Notes under the pieces: model-generated
The model's database searches: none
What the model was told of the DNA's origin: nothing
The model's input: the letters and a program-made list of their open reading frames with translations, nothing else
Position numbers and translations under genes: made by a program
NCBI RefSeq assembly: GCF_026151205.1
Contig: NC_087077.1
Span: 8,733,983-8,797,982, forward strand
Origin: Bolinopsis microptera
Lineage: Eukaryota; Ctenophora; Tentaculata; Lobata; Bolinopsidae
DNA length: 64,000 bases
Direction of reading: 5' to 3'
Part shown: positions 10,301 through 22,300 of the stretch, in pieces
Position numbering within the stretch: the stretch's first letter is position 1
How the letters are laid out: every line of letters begins with the position of its first letter

Positions 10301-13300
10301 TGAAGATATTACTGATAAGTGATCGAGATGTGAGCTTCTCAGTCGGCTTGACCCGGAGAAGAAAGTAAGGTACTGAGGCAGAGTGGTGCATGGGTGGTAT
10401 TGATGCACTAGGGAATGAAAGAACTTGAGATCATGGTAATCAAACCTGTACTTTAGGGGCAGAATATTTAACTGTTTACAATGGGCATTATAGATTTCCT
10501 CTACACTATAGCTTACACCGTAATCATTACGAATCCATTTGAGGGCCCTTTTCTGCAATCCTTCAAGCCTATTGATAGTGCTACTGGACGCTGGTCGCCA
10601 AATGATGGGACAGTGTTCGAATATTGAGCGTACAAGAGTAAGATACAAGACTCTTCTCTTGTTCAGATCATTAATAAAATGACAATTTCTCTTAAGCATG
10701 CCAAATTTTTGGTTAGCTTTACCATATAGAGCATCGGCCTGGCTATTAAAATTTAGATTAGACGTCATGATTATGCCTAAATCTTTTTCAGAATCTGTAT
10801 AATCAAGAAGAGTTTGGCCCATAGAGTAAGTGTAACGTGTAAATGGTAAAATGCCATCTAAGGGAGACCACCTCTTAAGTATAGCTAAGACCTTACATTT
10901 ATCAGGATGAAACTTCATCTTATTAGTTCTTGCCCATGTCATGAGATAATTAATATCGCTTTGAAGTATATGGTGGTCTTCCTCTTGGGATATCTCTCTC
11001 CAAATTTTAGTATCATCAGCGTATAAAAGGATATTAGTGCCCTGAGAAAGTCCAGAATATATATCATTTATGAAAAGAACAAAAAGTGTTGGTCCGATTA
11101 TTGACCCTTGAGGAACACCTGACAACACCGGTAGGGTTGCAGAGATAGCCCCATTAACAACTACACATTGCTGACGTCCGGAGAGGTAACTTTTCATAAA
11201 TTGGAGAAGCATTCCATCGATGTTATAATAAAATTTTAGCTTGTATAGTATTAAGTCGTGGTTAACGGAATCGAATGCTTTGGCAAAATCGAAGTAAACA
11301 ATATCAGATCTAATGTTCTTGTTAAGAGAGAGGGATAGGCTATCGCAGAATTCAACCATCTGAGTTGCACAAGATTTGTGAGGCAGGAAACCATGTTGAC
11401 GAGGATCAATTTTATCATAACATCTACTCAAAAGTTCATCTCGAATAATTCTTTCCATGACTTTCATAACTAAGCTAGTCAAAGATATTGGCCTATAATT
11501 CTTAATGTCATTCTTGGAGCCTTTCTTGTGTACTGGAACAACAATTGCATATTTCCAATTTGAAGGTAGGAAGCCGGATACATAGCACTTTGTGAAAAGA
11601 ATCTCCAGTGCTGGGGCTAACGTAAAGGCACATTTTTTAAGAACTTCACCATGGATTTTATCCGGTCCCATAGCTTTTCTAGTATTCAAATTCTTGAGAA
11701 TATCTACTATCCTAGACGAACTGAAAAGGGTAGATACATAATCAATATCATCCTGTGTGAGTGTGTTATCAACATGTACATCATAATCACTAGGCGATGA
11801 GAACTGTTGATGAAAAAAGGTATTAAATAGGTTTGCTTGGTCAGAATGATCACTTTTGTGTACATCTTCTAGGTGAATTTGTTCAGGTATGCGAGTATTC
11901 TTAGATGTTGCTTTTACATAGGACCAGAATTTCTTTGTAATTAGATTCGAATCATCCTCGTCCTCAAAGCTAGATGCCATCTTGTTGGAGGCAATTTTCT
12001 TAAAATCGCTTCTGCTTTTAGAGAACTTAAAGTACTTCTCAGCCTTGCAGGAAGGGTCCGTGGTTTCTTTATAACTTTTGTGTAGCCTTTCTTTTTCTAG
12101 GCAGGCCTGATGAGACTCAGCGTCAAACCAAGGAGGTTGAGCCCTGCCTCCAATTTAAATATATCATTTCATGTACTGATCAGTGGACCAAAGGATGTTC
12201 TCCGCACAACAGCGTATATTAGCATTTACAGGACTCCGCACAACAGCGTATATTAGCATTTACAGGTCTGACCATTTAAACTCCATATGGACACGTTTTT
12301 TTTTAAGTGTGGTGAGTTGCTGATTTCACTTTTTTCAAAGTAGAGTTCACAAAATGAGGAAAAAGTCGCAATGCTTTTTAAAGTACAACCATAAATTTGA
12401 ACATAAGATGAAGTGAAAATATTCAGCAGTTGCGATTTGAAAAAACGAAGTGCCAGGCTCAAGCAGAATATGACTTATGAGCAATTAAACTGAGTGCCAA
12501 AAATCAGCAAACCATTTTAACCTCCAATTGACTAATTCCATTGATTTCGCCATATTTTGCTCAAATATTGTTCACATTACACTAGTAGATTGGAGTGAGT
12601 AACTGTTTTCAGCATTTTAGTCATGATTAGCAATTCCAGTAAGTGACAGAATTCAGTAAGAAGTCATTTTTATAGGGGGGGGGTGACATGTCTCCAATGT
12701 CTCCAATGTCTTTTGTCTTTTTTGAAAAGATAGGGTGCAGAGACATGTCCTGGAGACATTGGAGACATTGGAGACACAGCTTTTGGAGACATTGGAGACA
12801 TTGGGGACATTGGAGACATTGGAGACATTGGAGACAAAGCTTTTGGAGACATTGGAGACATTGGAGACACTGGAGACGTAGATGTATGATTGGAGAAGGA
12901 GGAGGATCTAGGAGGAGGATGACCCAGGAGGAGGACTCAGGAGGAGAAGGAGGAGGATGAGGACTCAGGAGGAGGACTCAGGAAGAGGACTGAGGAGGAC
13001 TGAGAAGGAGGAGGACTGAGGAGTACTGAGGAGGATGGCTGAGTAGGATGGCTGAGGAGGATGGCTGTGGAGGATGGCTGAGGAGGATGGCTGAGGAGGA
13101 TGACTGAGGAGGAGGACCTAGGAGGAGGAGGACCCAAGAGGAGGAGGACCCAGGAGGAGGAGGAGGACTCAGGAAGAGGACTGAGGAGGACAGAGAAGGA
13201 GGAAAACTGAGGAGTACTGAGGAGGATGGCTGAGGAGGATGACTGAGGAGGATGACTGATAGGGAGGAGGAGGAGAAGAAGGACTGAGGAGAAGGAGAAG

Positions 13301-16300
13301 GAGGAAGACCTAGGAGGATGAGGACCCAGGAGGAGGACTCAGGAGGAAGAGGAGGAGGAGGACTCAGGAGGACTGAAAAGGAAGAGGACTGAGGAGAACT
13401 GAGGAGGAGGACTGAATAGGAGGAGGAGGAGGGGGACTGGGGGAGGACTGAGGATGAAGAAGACTGACGAGAAGGATGAGGAGGAGGACTGAGGAGGAGG
13501 ACTGAGGACTGAGGAGGATGAAGAGGAGGAAGACCTAGGAGGAGGACTCAGGAAGAGGACTGAGGAAGACATAGAAGGAGGAGGACTGAGGAGTACTGAG
13601 GAGGATGACTGAATAGGATGACTGAGGAGGATGACTGAGAGGGAGGAGGAGGAGAAGAAGGACTGAGGAGAAGGAGAAGGAGGAGGACCTAGGAGGATGA
13701 GGACACAGGAGGAGGACTCAGGAGGAAGAGGAGGAGGAGGACTCAGGAGGACTGAAAAGGAAGAGGACTGAGGAGGAGGAGGACTGAATAGGAGGAGGAG
13801 GAGGAGGGGGACTGGGGAGGACTGAGGATGAAGAAGACTGACGAGAAGGATGAGGAGGAGGACTAAGGAGGATGAAGAGGAGGAAGACCCAGGAGGAGGA
13901 GGACTGAGGAGGAGGATGAGGACTGAGGAGGACTGATGAGGATGGCTGAGGAGAATGGCTGAGGAGGATGACTGAGAGGGAGGAGGAGGAGGAAGAGGAC
14001 TGAGGAGGAGGAGTAGGACTGAGGAGGAGAAGGAGGAGGACCTAGGAGGAGGAGGACCCAGAAGGAGGACTCAGGAGGAGGAGAACTCAGGAAGAGGACT
14101 GAGGAAGACTGAGAAGGAGGAGGACTGAGGAGTACTGAAGAGGATGACTGAGGAGGAGGAGCAGGATGAGAAGGACTGAGGAGGAGAAGAAGGAGGAAGA
14201 CCTAGGAGGATGAGGACCCAGGAGGAGGACTCAGGAGGAAGAGGAGGAGGAGGACTCAGGAGGACTGAAAAGGAAGAGGACTCAGGAGAACTGAGGAGGA
14301 GGACTGAATAGGAGGAGGAGGAGGGGGACTGGGGGAGGACTGAGGATGAAGAAGACTGACGAGAAGGATGAGGAGGAGGACTGAGGAGGAGGACTGAGGA
14401 CTGAGGAGGATGAAGAGGAGGAAGACCTAGGAGGAGGACTCAGGAAGAGGACTGAGGAGGACAGAGAAGGAGGAGGACTGAGGAGTACTGAGGAGGATGA
14501 CTGAATAGGATGACTGAGGAGGATGACTGAGAGGGAGGAGGAGGAGGAAGAGGACTGAGGAGAAGGAGTAGGACTGAGGAGGAGAAGGAGGAGGACCTAG
14601 GAGGAGGAGGACCCAAGAGGAGGAGGACCCAGGAGGAGGAGGAGGACTCAGGAAGAGGACTGAGGAGGACAGAGAAGGAGGAAAACTGAGGAGTACTGAG
14701 GAGGATGGCTGAGGAGGATGACTGAGGAGGATGACTGATAGGGAGGAGGAGGAGAAGAAGGACTGAGGAGAAGGAGAAGGAGGAAGACCTAGGAGGATGA
14801 GGACCCAGGAGGAGGACTCAGGAGGAAGAGAACTCAGGAAGAGGACTGAGGAAGACTGAGAAGGAGGAGGACTGAGGAGTAATGAAGAGGATGACTGAGG
14901 AGGAGGAGCAGGATGAGAAGGACTGAGGAGGAGAAGAAGGAGGAAGACCTAGGAGGATGAGGACCCAGGAGGAGGACTCAGGAGGAAGAGGAGGAGGAGG
15001 ACTCAGGAGGACTGAAAAGGAAGAGGACTGAGGAGAACTGAGGAGGAGGACTGAATAGGAGGAGGAGGAGGGGGACTGGGGGAGGACTGAGGATGAAGAA
15101 GACTGACGAGAAGGATGAGGAGGAGGACTGGGGAGGAGGACTGAGGACTGAGGAGGATGAAGAGGAGGAAGACCTAGGAGGAGGACTCAGGAAGAGGACT
15201 GAGGAAGACATAGAAGGAGGAGGACTGAGGAGTACTGAGGAGGATGACTGAATAGGATGACTGAGGAGGATGACTGAGAGGGAGGAGGAGGAGAAGAAGG
15301 ACTGAGGAGAAGGAGAAGGAGGAGGACCTAGGAGGATGAGGACACAGGAGGAGGACTCAGGAGGAAGAGGAGGAGGAGGACTCAGGAGGACTGAAAAGGA
15401 AGAGGACTGAGGAGGAGGAGGACTGAATAGGAGGAGGAGGAGGAGGGGGACTGGGGAGGACTGAGGATGAAGAAGACTGACGAGAAGGATGAGGAGGAGG
15501 ACTAAGGAGGATGAAGAGGAGGAAGACCCAGGAGGAGGAGGACTGAGGAGGAGGATGAGGACTGAGGAGGACTGATGAGGATGGCTGAGGAGAATGGCTG
15601 AGGAGGATGACTGAGAGGGAGGAGGAGGAGGAAGAGGACTGAGGAGGAGGAGTAGGACTGAGGAGGAGAAGGAGGAGGACCTAGGAGGAGGAGGACCCAG
15701 AAGGAGGACTCAGGAGGAGGAGAACTCAGGAAGAGGACTGAGGAAGACTGAGAAGGAGGAGGACTGAGGAGTACTGAAGAGGATGACTGAGGAGGAGGAG
15801 CAGGATGAGAAGGACTGAGGAGGAGAAGAAGGAGGAAGACCTAGGAGGATGAGGACCCAGGAGGAGGACTCAGGAGGAAGAGGAGGAGGAGGACTCAGGA
15901 GGACTGAAAAGGAAGAGGACTGAGGAGAACTGAGGAGGAGGACTGAATAGGAGGAGGAGGAGGGGGACTGGGGGAGGACTGAGGATGAAGAAGACTGACG
16001 AGAAGGATGAGGAGGAGGACTGAGGAGGAGGACTGAGGACTGAGGAGGATGAAGAGGAGGAAGACCTAGGAGGAGGACTCAGGAAGAGGACTGAGGAGGA
16101 CAGAGAAGGAGGAGGACTGAGGAGTACTGAGGAGGATGACTGAATAGGATGACTGAGGAGGATGACTGAGAGGGAGGAGGAGGAGGAAGAGGACTGAGGA
16201 GAAGGAGTAGGACTGAGGAGGAGAAGGAGGAGGACCTAGGAGGAGGAGGACCCAGGAGGAGGACTCAGGAGGAGGAGAACTCAGGAAGAGGACTGAGGAA

Positions 16301-19300
16301 GACTGAGAAGGAGGAGGACTGAGGAGTAATGAAGAGGATGACTGAGGAGGAGGAGCAGGATGAGAAGGACTGAGGAGGAGAAGAAGGAGGAAGACCTAGG
16401 AGGATGAGGACCCAGGAGGAGGACTCAGGAGGAAGAGGAGGAGGAGGACTCAGGAGGACTGAAAAGGAAGAGGACTGAGGAGAACTGAGGAGGAGGACTA
16501 AATAGGAGGAGGAGGACTGGGGAGGACTGAGGAGGAGGACTGACGAGAAGGATGAGGAGGAGGACTGAGGACTGAGGAGGAAGAGGAGGAGGATGAAGAG
16601 GACCCAGGAGGAGGAGGACTGAAGAGGAGGACTGAGGATGAGGACTGAGGAGGAGGAGGAGGACTGAGGAGGAGGTGGACTTGGGGAGGACTGAGGAGGA
16701 GGAGGACTGACGAGAAGGATGAGGAGGAGGATTGAGGAGGACTGATGATTGAGGAGGAAGAGGAGGAGGATGAAGAGGAGGAGGAGGAGGGACCCAGGAG
16801 GAGGACCCAGGAGGTCCGGAGGAGGACCCAGGAGGAGGACCCAGGAGGAGGACCCAGGAGGAGGACCCAGGTCCCAGGTGGAGGACTCAGGAGGAGGAGG
16901 AGAACGACTGAGGAGGACTGAGGAGGAGGAGGAGGAGGAGGAGGAGGAGGAGGAGGAGGAGGAGTCTCCAAAAGCTGTGTCTCCAATGTCTCCAATGCCC
17001 CTAATATCCATTTTATGTCCCTAATGTCCCCAATGTCTCCAATGTCCCCAATGTCCCCAATGTCCCCAATGTCTCCAAAAGCTGTGTCTCTAATGTCCCT
17101 AATGTCCCCAATGTCCCCAATGTCTCCAATGTCTCCAAAAGCTGTGTCTCCAATGTCTCCAATGTCTCCAATGTCTCCAATGTCTTTGTCTTTTTCGAAA
17201 AGATAAGGTGCGGGAGACATTGGAGACATGTCACCCCCCCCCTTTATATCTGAATACGACTGCTCTATTGATGGTTCTTGTCAAAATATTAAAAAGATCA
17301 AGGCATAACTGTGTTTATTTCTGGATAAGATAATGATTGGTTGTGTCTTTAAACTAATTCCTACATGTCTATGTGCCAGCCATCAGCAAAAAGTCACACA
17401 TGTATCAGCTTGAAATTTAATTTTTTCTAATTGATGAAATAATTATCGAAATTTCAGTTCTCTTGTTCAGTCACCATATTGACTTTTAGATTGAAGGTGC
17501 CATCAATCAGTTAAAATAAGGCCTGAACTCTGTACTGCTTACACTCAATTATGTCCCGAGTGCCCAAATTCAGCATATCAGTCATATAGATAAATGATGT
17601 AAAAAGACAAAAATTGTCTATTTCTTGATCCATGGGTGTACTAGTGTTAGTTTAAGCATCTATTTCGGAAAGTAATGTGTTCATAAAGGGGTCAAAACAG
17701 ATAATAATATTAGAGTGCCACTAATCAGCTGTAGTGACTGCTGCAGCCAACGTGGGAATTACCAACTATTGTGAGTCAATATCAGCATTATTAATCATCT
17801 CAAACCACCGGATTGTTTATGTTTCAGATACGAATCTTAGTTAAGTTATATCCTGATAATTTGAACAGCATATGTGTCCTGAAAATCAGTAAAAATGACT
17901 TATTTGACAGAAATAGTCATTCTTACTGCTAAATGGCACTCATTTAGTTTAAAATATTGTTTGAGGGAGCGGTGTGCCTTTTTTTGTTTAATGTGGCACA
18001 ATTTTGTTGCACTGTGTGCCATTATTCAGCTTAAAATGACTTCTTTTTCTAGGCATATACCAATGGTAAATCACATAAAATGTTTGCTTTGTAAGCAGTG
18101 TTGTGATAACCTGCTATAACTAACTTAAAAATAACACAATGAACTTCAAAAATCAATAGTATGTACCTAATTTCCATGATGAACATAATATTGTTGTCAG
18201 TAATCTACTTTATCGTGCCAATAGTCAGCAAAAAGTCATTTCTATGAAGATTTTAAGCTAAAAATATTATTTATAAAATGACTTTTTGTTGAATTAGAAC
18301 ACACAATATCGTTAGATTTTGTAAAGAATCATCTTGATGAACCTGCCTATACTGTCAGACATCAACTGTATAGTGCCAATATTCAGCAAAGAGTCATTTC
18401 TTTTGAATTTTTAATCGTGATGAATTTGACCTAAAAATGACTTTTTACTGAAAACTGACACACTCTTAATTTTATTTTCGAACAGAATGCTGTTGAGCAG
18501 ACTTATTCTCGACAGTATGATTGAAAAACGTTCTAATTTGTTGCTGTCTAGCTACTGCAATGTAAAAAAAATCAATTGTAATTTTGTGAGTGAATTTTTA
18601 CTGAATACAGGCACACAATAGGTTTTTCCTAGGTTACATTATTACAGACCAACGTTTCTTGAAAGTTGTTACAGTTCATTCACAAGCTGATCAAAAGTAT
18701 GGGCCTTGTACAACCCCTTCAACCAAACTAGAAATTTTACCAAACAAATGACTGTTTGCTTATTTTGAGCACAGTTCAAGTATTCCTACCAAAATCCAAA
18801 TATTCTTTGAATAATTTTGAGACATAATCTGAATTTTGAACAGAAAAGTCGCAAAATTCAGTTTTTTATGGGCGTTTTCAACATTATAGTCCAAAATGCT
18901 GAAAACTGGCACTGCCTTGGTACTATATTATGACATATTAACTAAGTAATGGATTTTCCTTACAGGGGCAGTTAAGATTGAAGGCATATCTGTGCAACAC
19001 TTTCTAGTTACTAGTCATTTCACTTTCATTGTCAAAAGTGTCATGGCACTCAAAGTCATTTTCACCACACTTAAAAAAAAACGTGTCCATATCCAGGATA
19101 ACGAATACCATCTGCCGAACCTATGCTGGCAATTCTTTACTATCTTTCCATAGATGAGCTTCTGGTCTATCTGTCATCATAATAATATGGTATAGTAGTA
19201 CCATTAATTGTTAGTAATATTAATGATAACATTTTCCCAGTACATCTCTTGCAAGTTGGAAAGATATCGATGACCCATAATCCATATATATATAATAGTT

Positions 19301-22300
19301 GTTTTTGACCACTTTAAACGCATTTCAATGACCAATGACCAGTTGCAGTTTCAACAATTTTTGTGCAATTTTTGGAGCAATTTTCATTACTGACTTTACG
19401 TTGGCAACTAATTTGCGAAGGACAAATAAAACAATGAGTAAATCTGAGTTTCATTTGTCCTCCTCGTGATTATATTAGTTTTCAATTCAATTGAACTTGC
19501 TAAGGCACGTGAAGTCCGTGATGAAATTGCTTAACTCACGCTCTTCCCCGAATCCCCACTGCCAATACGTATTCTATAAATAACGTTTTATCGTGATTGA
19601 AATTGTCTATTATTCACAATCCAGCCCGCTTCAATCTTGAGGTACCTACCTCGGTCTGAATGCCAGAGTCTCTTTTTGTCAGAGGTTTCTCTATCATGTG
19701 ACCCGGTTCTGCACTTTTACCGTACGGAGTAATCGTACTGAACTGCATGTGAAGTTCCAGCAGCTGGATCAACTCTGGGGACCGCTTAGCTGCTTCTGCT
19801 ATGTGCGCTATGTACCTGTATAAAACAGTCATTTTCAGTCAGAAAGACCTAAAGTTTATCAGTTAGATCTACACCTGGTGAACATTCGGTTCTTAAACGG
19901 CGTTTTAAGCAGTCGTAAAATGGTGGTAAGCGGCTCTTAAACGGTGGTCGGTGTAAAACTGCACATAAAGACATAGAATATCAGTATTATAAACGGACAA
20001 AAACCATAAGGTGCGCACGATTAAGTTTATAATAGTTTATAATAGTTTATAATAGTTTATAATAGTTTATAATAGTTTATAATAGTTCCCCCATTCTTAA
20101 AGTTCCCCCATCGAGTTGTATAAAGCTCTCTTCATGTTTGGGGCTAAATTAAGATAGGAATAATTTATAATTATCACCAGATTTGGCATTGTTTAATGTT
20201 GTATAAAATGTATGTTTCCGGTACAGTTTTTATGATAGGCATTTTAACCTAGCACCTTCTAGATATCGTAATCAGGAATGTAACTACTAACAAATATTTG
20301 AGACATCTCATAAACACCTCATAAATGAGTGACCTTATAACCATGAGTTTTTGAATTATTTCTAACATAAAACCGTAATGCGTGAAAGGCCACGGGTCAT
20401 ACGGCATATTCCTCTTTTTGGAGCTCCGCCAAGTATTCGTAATCGCAGACGGTGAAACATCCTTTTTATTTTTGGTTCAACCGAACGTGATATTTGGGGG
20501 GGGTCCAACCCGATCAATTCCGATCATTCCGATCCCGATTTTGGCCTTATCAACCCTCATATCGGAAAAATCGGGAAAATTTAAATCTTCCCTCTGAGGT
20601 TTCTAGGCGATATAGGTAGCTATTTCTGTACTTAAATATGACAAGAAATCGATTGGTGGTGGTCCCAGAACCCCAAAACGGTATCTTGTTCCAAACAAGA
20701 ATCGTTTCGTCCGAAAAACAACACAATGTCGTACCAACTCTTGTTTGACAGAAACATCCACCCCGGTCCACAATTGAAAGAGGTACGGTTGGTAATAACA
20801 ATCGTAACAAATAGCGAACGCTTTAGTAACTTTTGATTTAAATTGTCTCCACAATTTGTAACAGGCTATCTGCAGAAATGGGTAGCACGGTTAATGACTA
20901 TGGTCCTTTCTCAAACTTCCAATCCTCAGTTAGATACAAAGAATAGTCTACACAATTTTCAATAACATTAAAAGGGATGAAAATCACTTTATTTATCAAA
21001 ATCTTTATTTATCATGTAACAACTTTTCCATAGTACTGGAGAGTAAAACTCTGTTAAACAAAAAAATTCTCGGGCACATTTTGAGTCAGTAACAGTAACA
21101 TGTCAATATGTTACAGACTCAAATGCGTTTAAAAACATTTTAGTAACAATAAATTGTGTAAACTAATGAGGAGGAGGAGGAGGACTGAGGAGAAGGAGGA
21201 CTGAGGAGGACAGAGGAGGAAGACTGAGGAGGACCAGGACGAGCACTAGGAGGATGAGGACGAGGACTAGGAGGATGAGGACGAGGACTAAGGACGATGA
21301 GGACGAGGACTAAGGACGAGGAGGAGGACGACTGAGGAGGAGGACTGATTAGGAGGAGGACTGATTAGGAGGAGGACTGATTAGGAGGAGAAGGAAGAGA
21401 AGAAGGAGGAGGAGGATGAGGAAGAGAAATGAGGAGGAGGAGGAAAAGGAGGAAGACTGAGGAGAAAGAGGAGGACCGAGGAGGCCTGAGGAGGAGGAGG
21501 ACTGAAGAGGAGAGGGAGGACTGAGGAAGAGGAGCAGGATTGGTGTGGAGGAAGACGAGAAGGAGGAGGACGAGAGCGAGGACGAGGAGGAAGACTGAGG
21601 AGGAGGACTGTTAAAAAGGAGAAGGACGAGGACTGAGGAGGAGGACTGAGGATGAGGAGAAGGAGGACTGGGGGAGGACTAAGGACGAGGAGGACTGAGG
21701 AGGAGGACTGAGGATGAGGAGGAGGAGAAGGAGGACTAGGGAGGACTGAGGAAGAGGAGGACTTAGGGAGGACTGAGGAGGAGGAGGACTAAGGAGGATG
21801 ATGAGGAGGAGGACTGAGGATGAGGAGGAGGAGAAGGAGGACTGGGGGAGGACTGATGAGGAGGAGGACTGGGGGAGGACTGAGGAGCAGGAGGATGACT
21901 TAGGAGTAGGAGGAGAAGGAGGAGAAGGAGGAAAAGGATGAGAGGGAGGAGGAGGACTGAGGAGGAGGAGGAGGACTTAGGAGTAGGAGGAGAAGAAGGA
22001 GAAGGAGGACTGGCGAGGAGGAGGACTGACGAGGAGGACTGACGAGGAGGAGAAGGACTGCGGAGGAGGAGGAGGACTGAGGAGAAGGAGGAGGAGGAGG
22101 ACTGACGAGTAGGAGGAAGAGGAGGACTGAGGAGGAACAAGATGACGACTGAAGAGGATGAGGAGGATGAGAAGGAGGACTGGGGGAGGACTGAGGAAGA
22201 GGAGGACTTGGGGAGGAGGATGAGGAGGATGAGGACGATGAGACTGATGATGACTGAGGAGGAAGACTGAGGAGGATGAGGACGAGGACTAAGGACGAGG

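Larger units (their letters stand above)
8809..12157 (-). mobile_element. 5'-truncated non-LTR retrotransposon (LINE)
   Basis: The element is oriented on the minus strand inside a CFAP206 intron. Its 3' end is marked by a 10-base T run (poly-A on its own strand) at 8809-8818, followed by a 3' UTR to about 9284 and an ORF2 reading to about 12155, where similarity stops abruptly inside a PPWFD-type linker that precedes the reverse transcriptase. The endonuclease domain and ORF1 are missing, the typical result of incomplete target-primed reverse transcription. A separate DNA element interrupts it at 9479-10279. I could not identify target duplications. Confidence 0.88.
12675..17242. mobile_element. 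Inner element with G9/C9 termini, 6-bp TSD and GGA-minisatellite cargo
   Basis: Left end: nine G then TGACATGTCTCCAATG (12675 on). Right end: the complement, finishing in nine C at 17242. TTTATA lies immediately outside both ends (12669-12674, 17243-17248), a 6-bp target duplication. Subterminal arms contain 9-bp GGAGACATT repeats and a TTTTGAAAAGATA-type block in inverted arrangement. The 4-kb interior is a purine-rich minisatellite. There is no coding capacity. Compare the element at 20496-23659. Confidence 0.82.
12286..19091. mobile_element. 6.8-kb non-autonomous TIR element (outer element)
   Basis: Thirty identical bases form the inverted ends: TATGGACACG, nine T, then AAGTGTGGTGA at 12286, and the complement ending at 19091. 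TCCA flanks both sides (12282-12285, 19092-19095); an alternative reading is a TA target with ends starting TGGACACG. No transposase frame is visible. Outside the inserted inner element (12675-17242) its body carries many degenerate copies of a hairpin-forming motif. It occupies the CFAP206 intron between exons 12 and 13. Superfamily not recognised. Confidence 0.78.

Noticed and set aside
12937-17234. Long open frames rich in Ser/Pro/Leu or Asp/Ile/Gly on the minus strand, and Arg/Glu-rich on the plus strand, including 243- and 248-residue frames
   Set aside because: They are direct translations of the GGA and GGAGACATT minisatellites; they occur in overlapping frames and lack homology or splice context.
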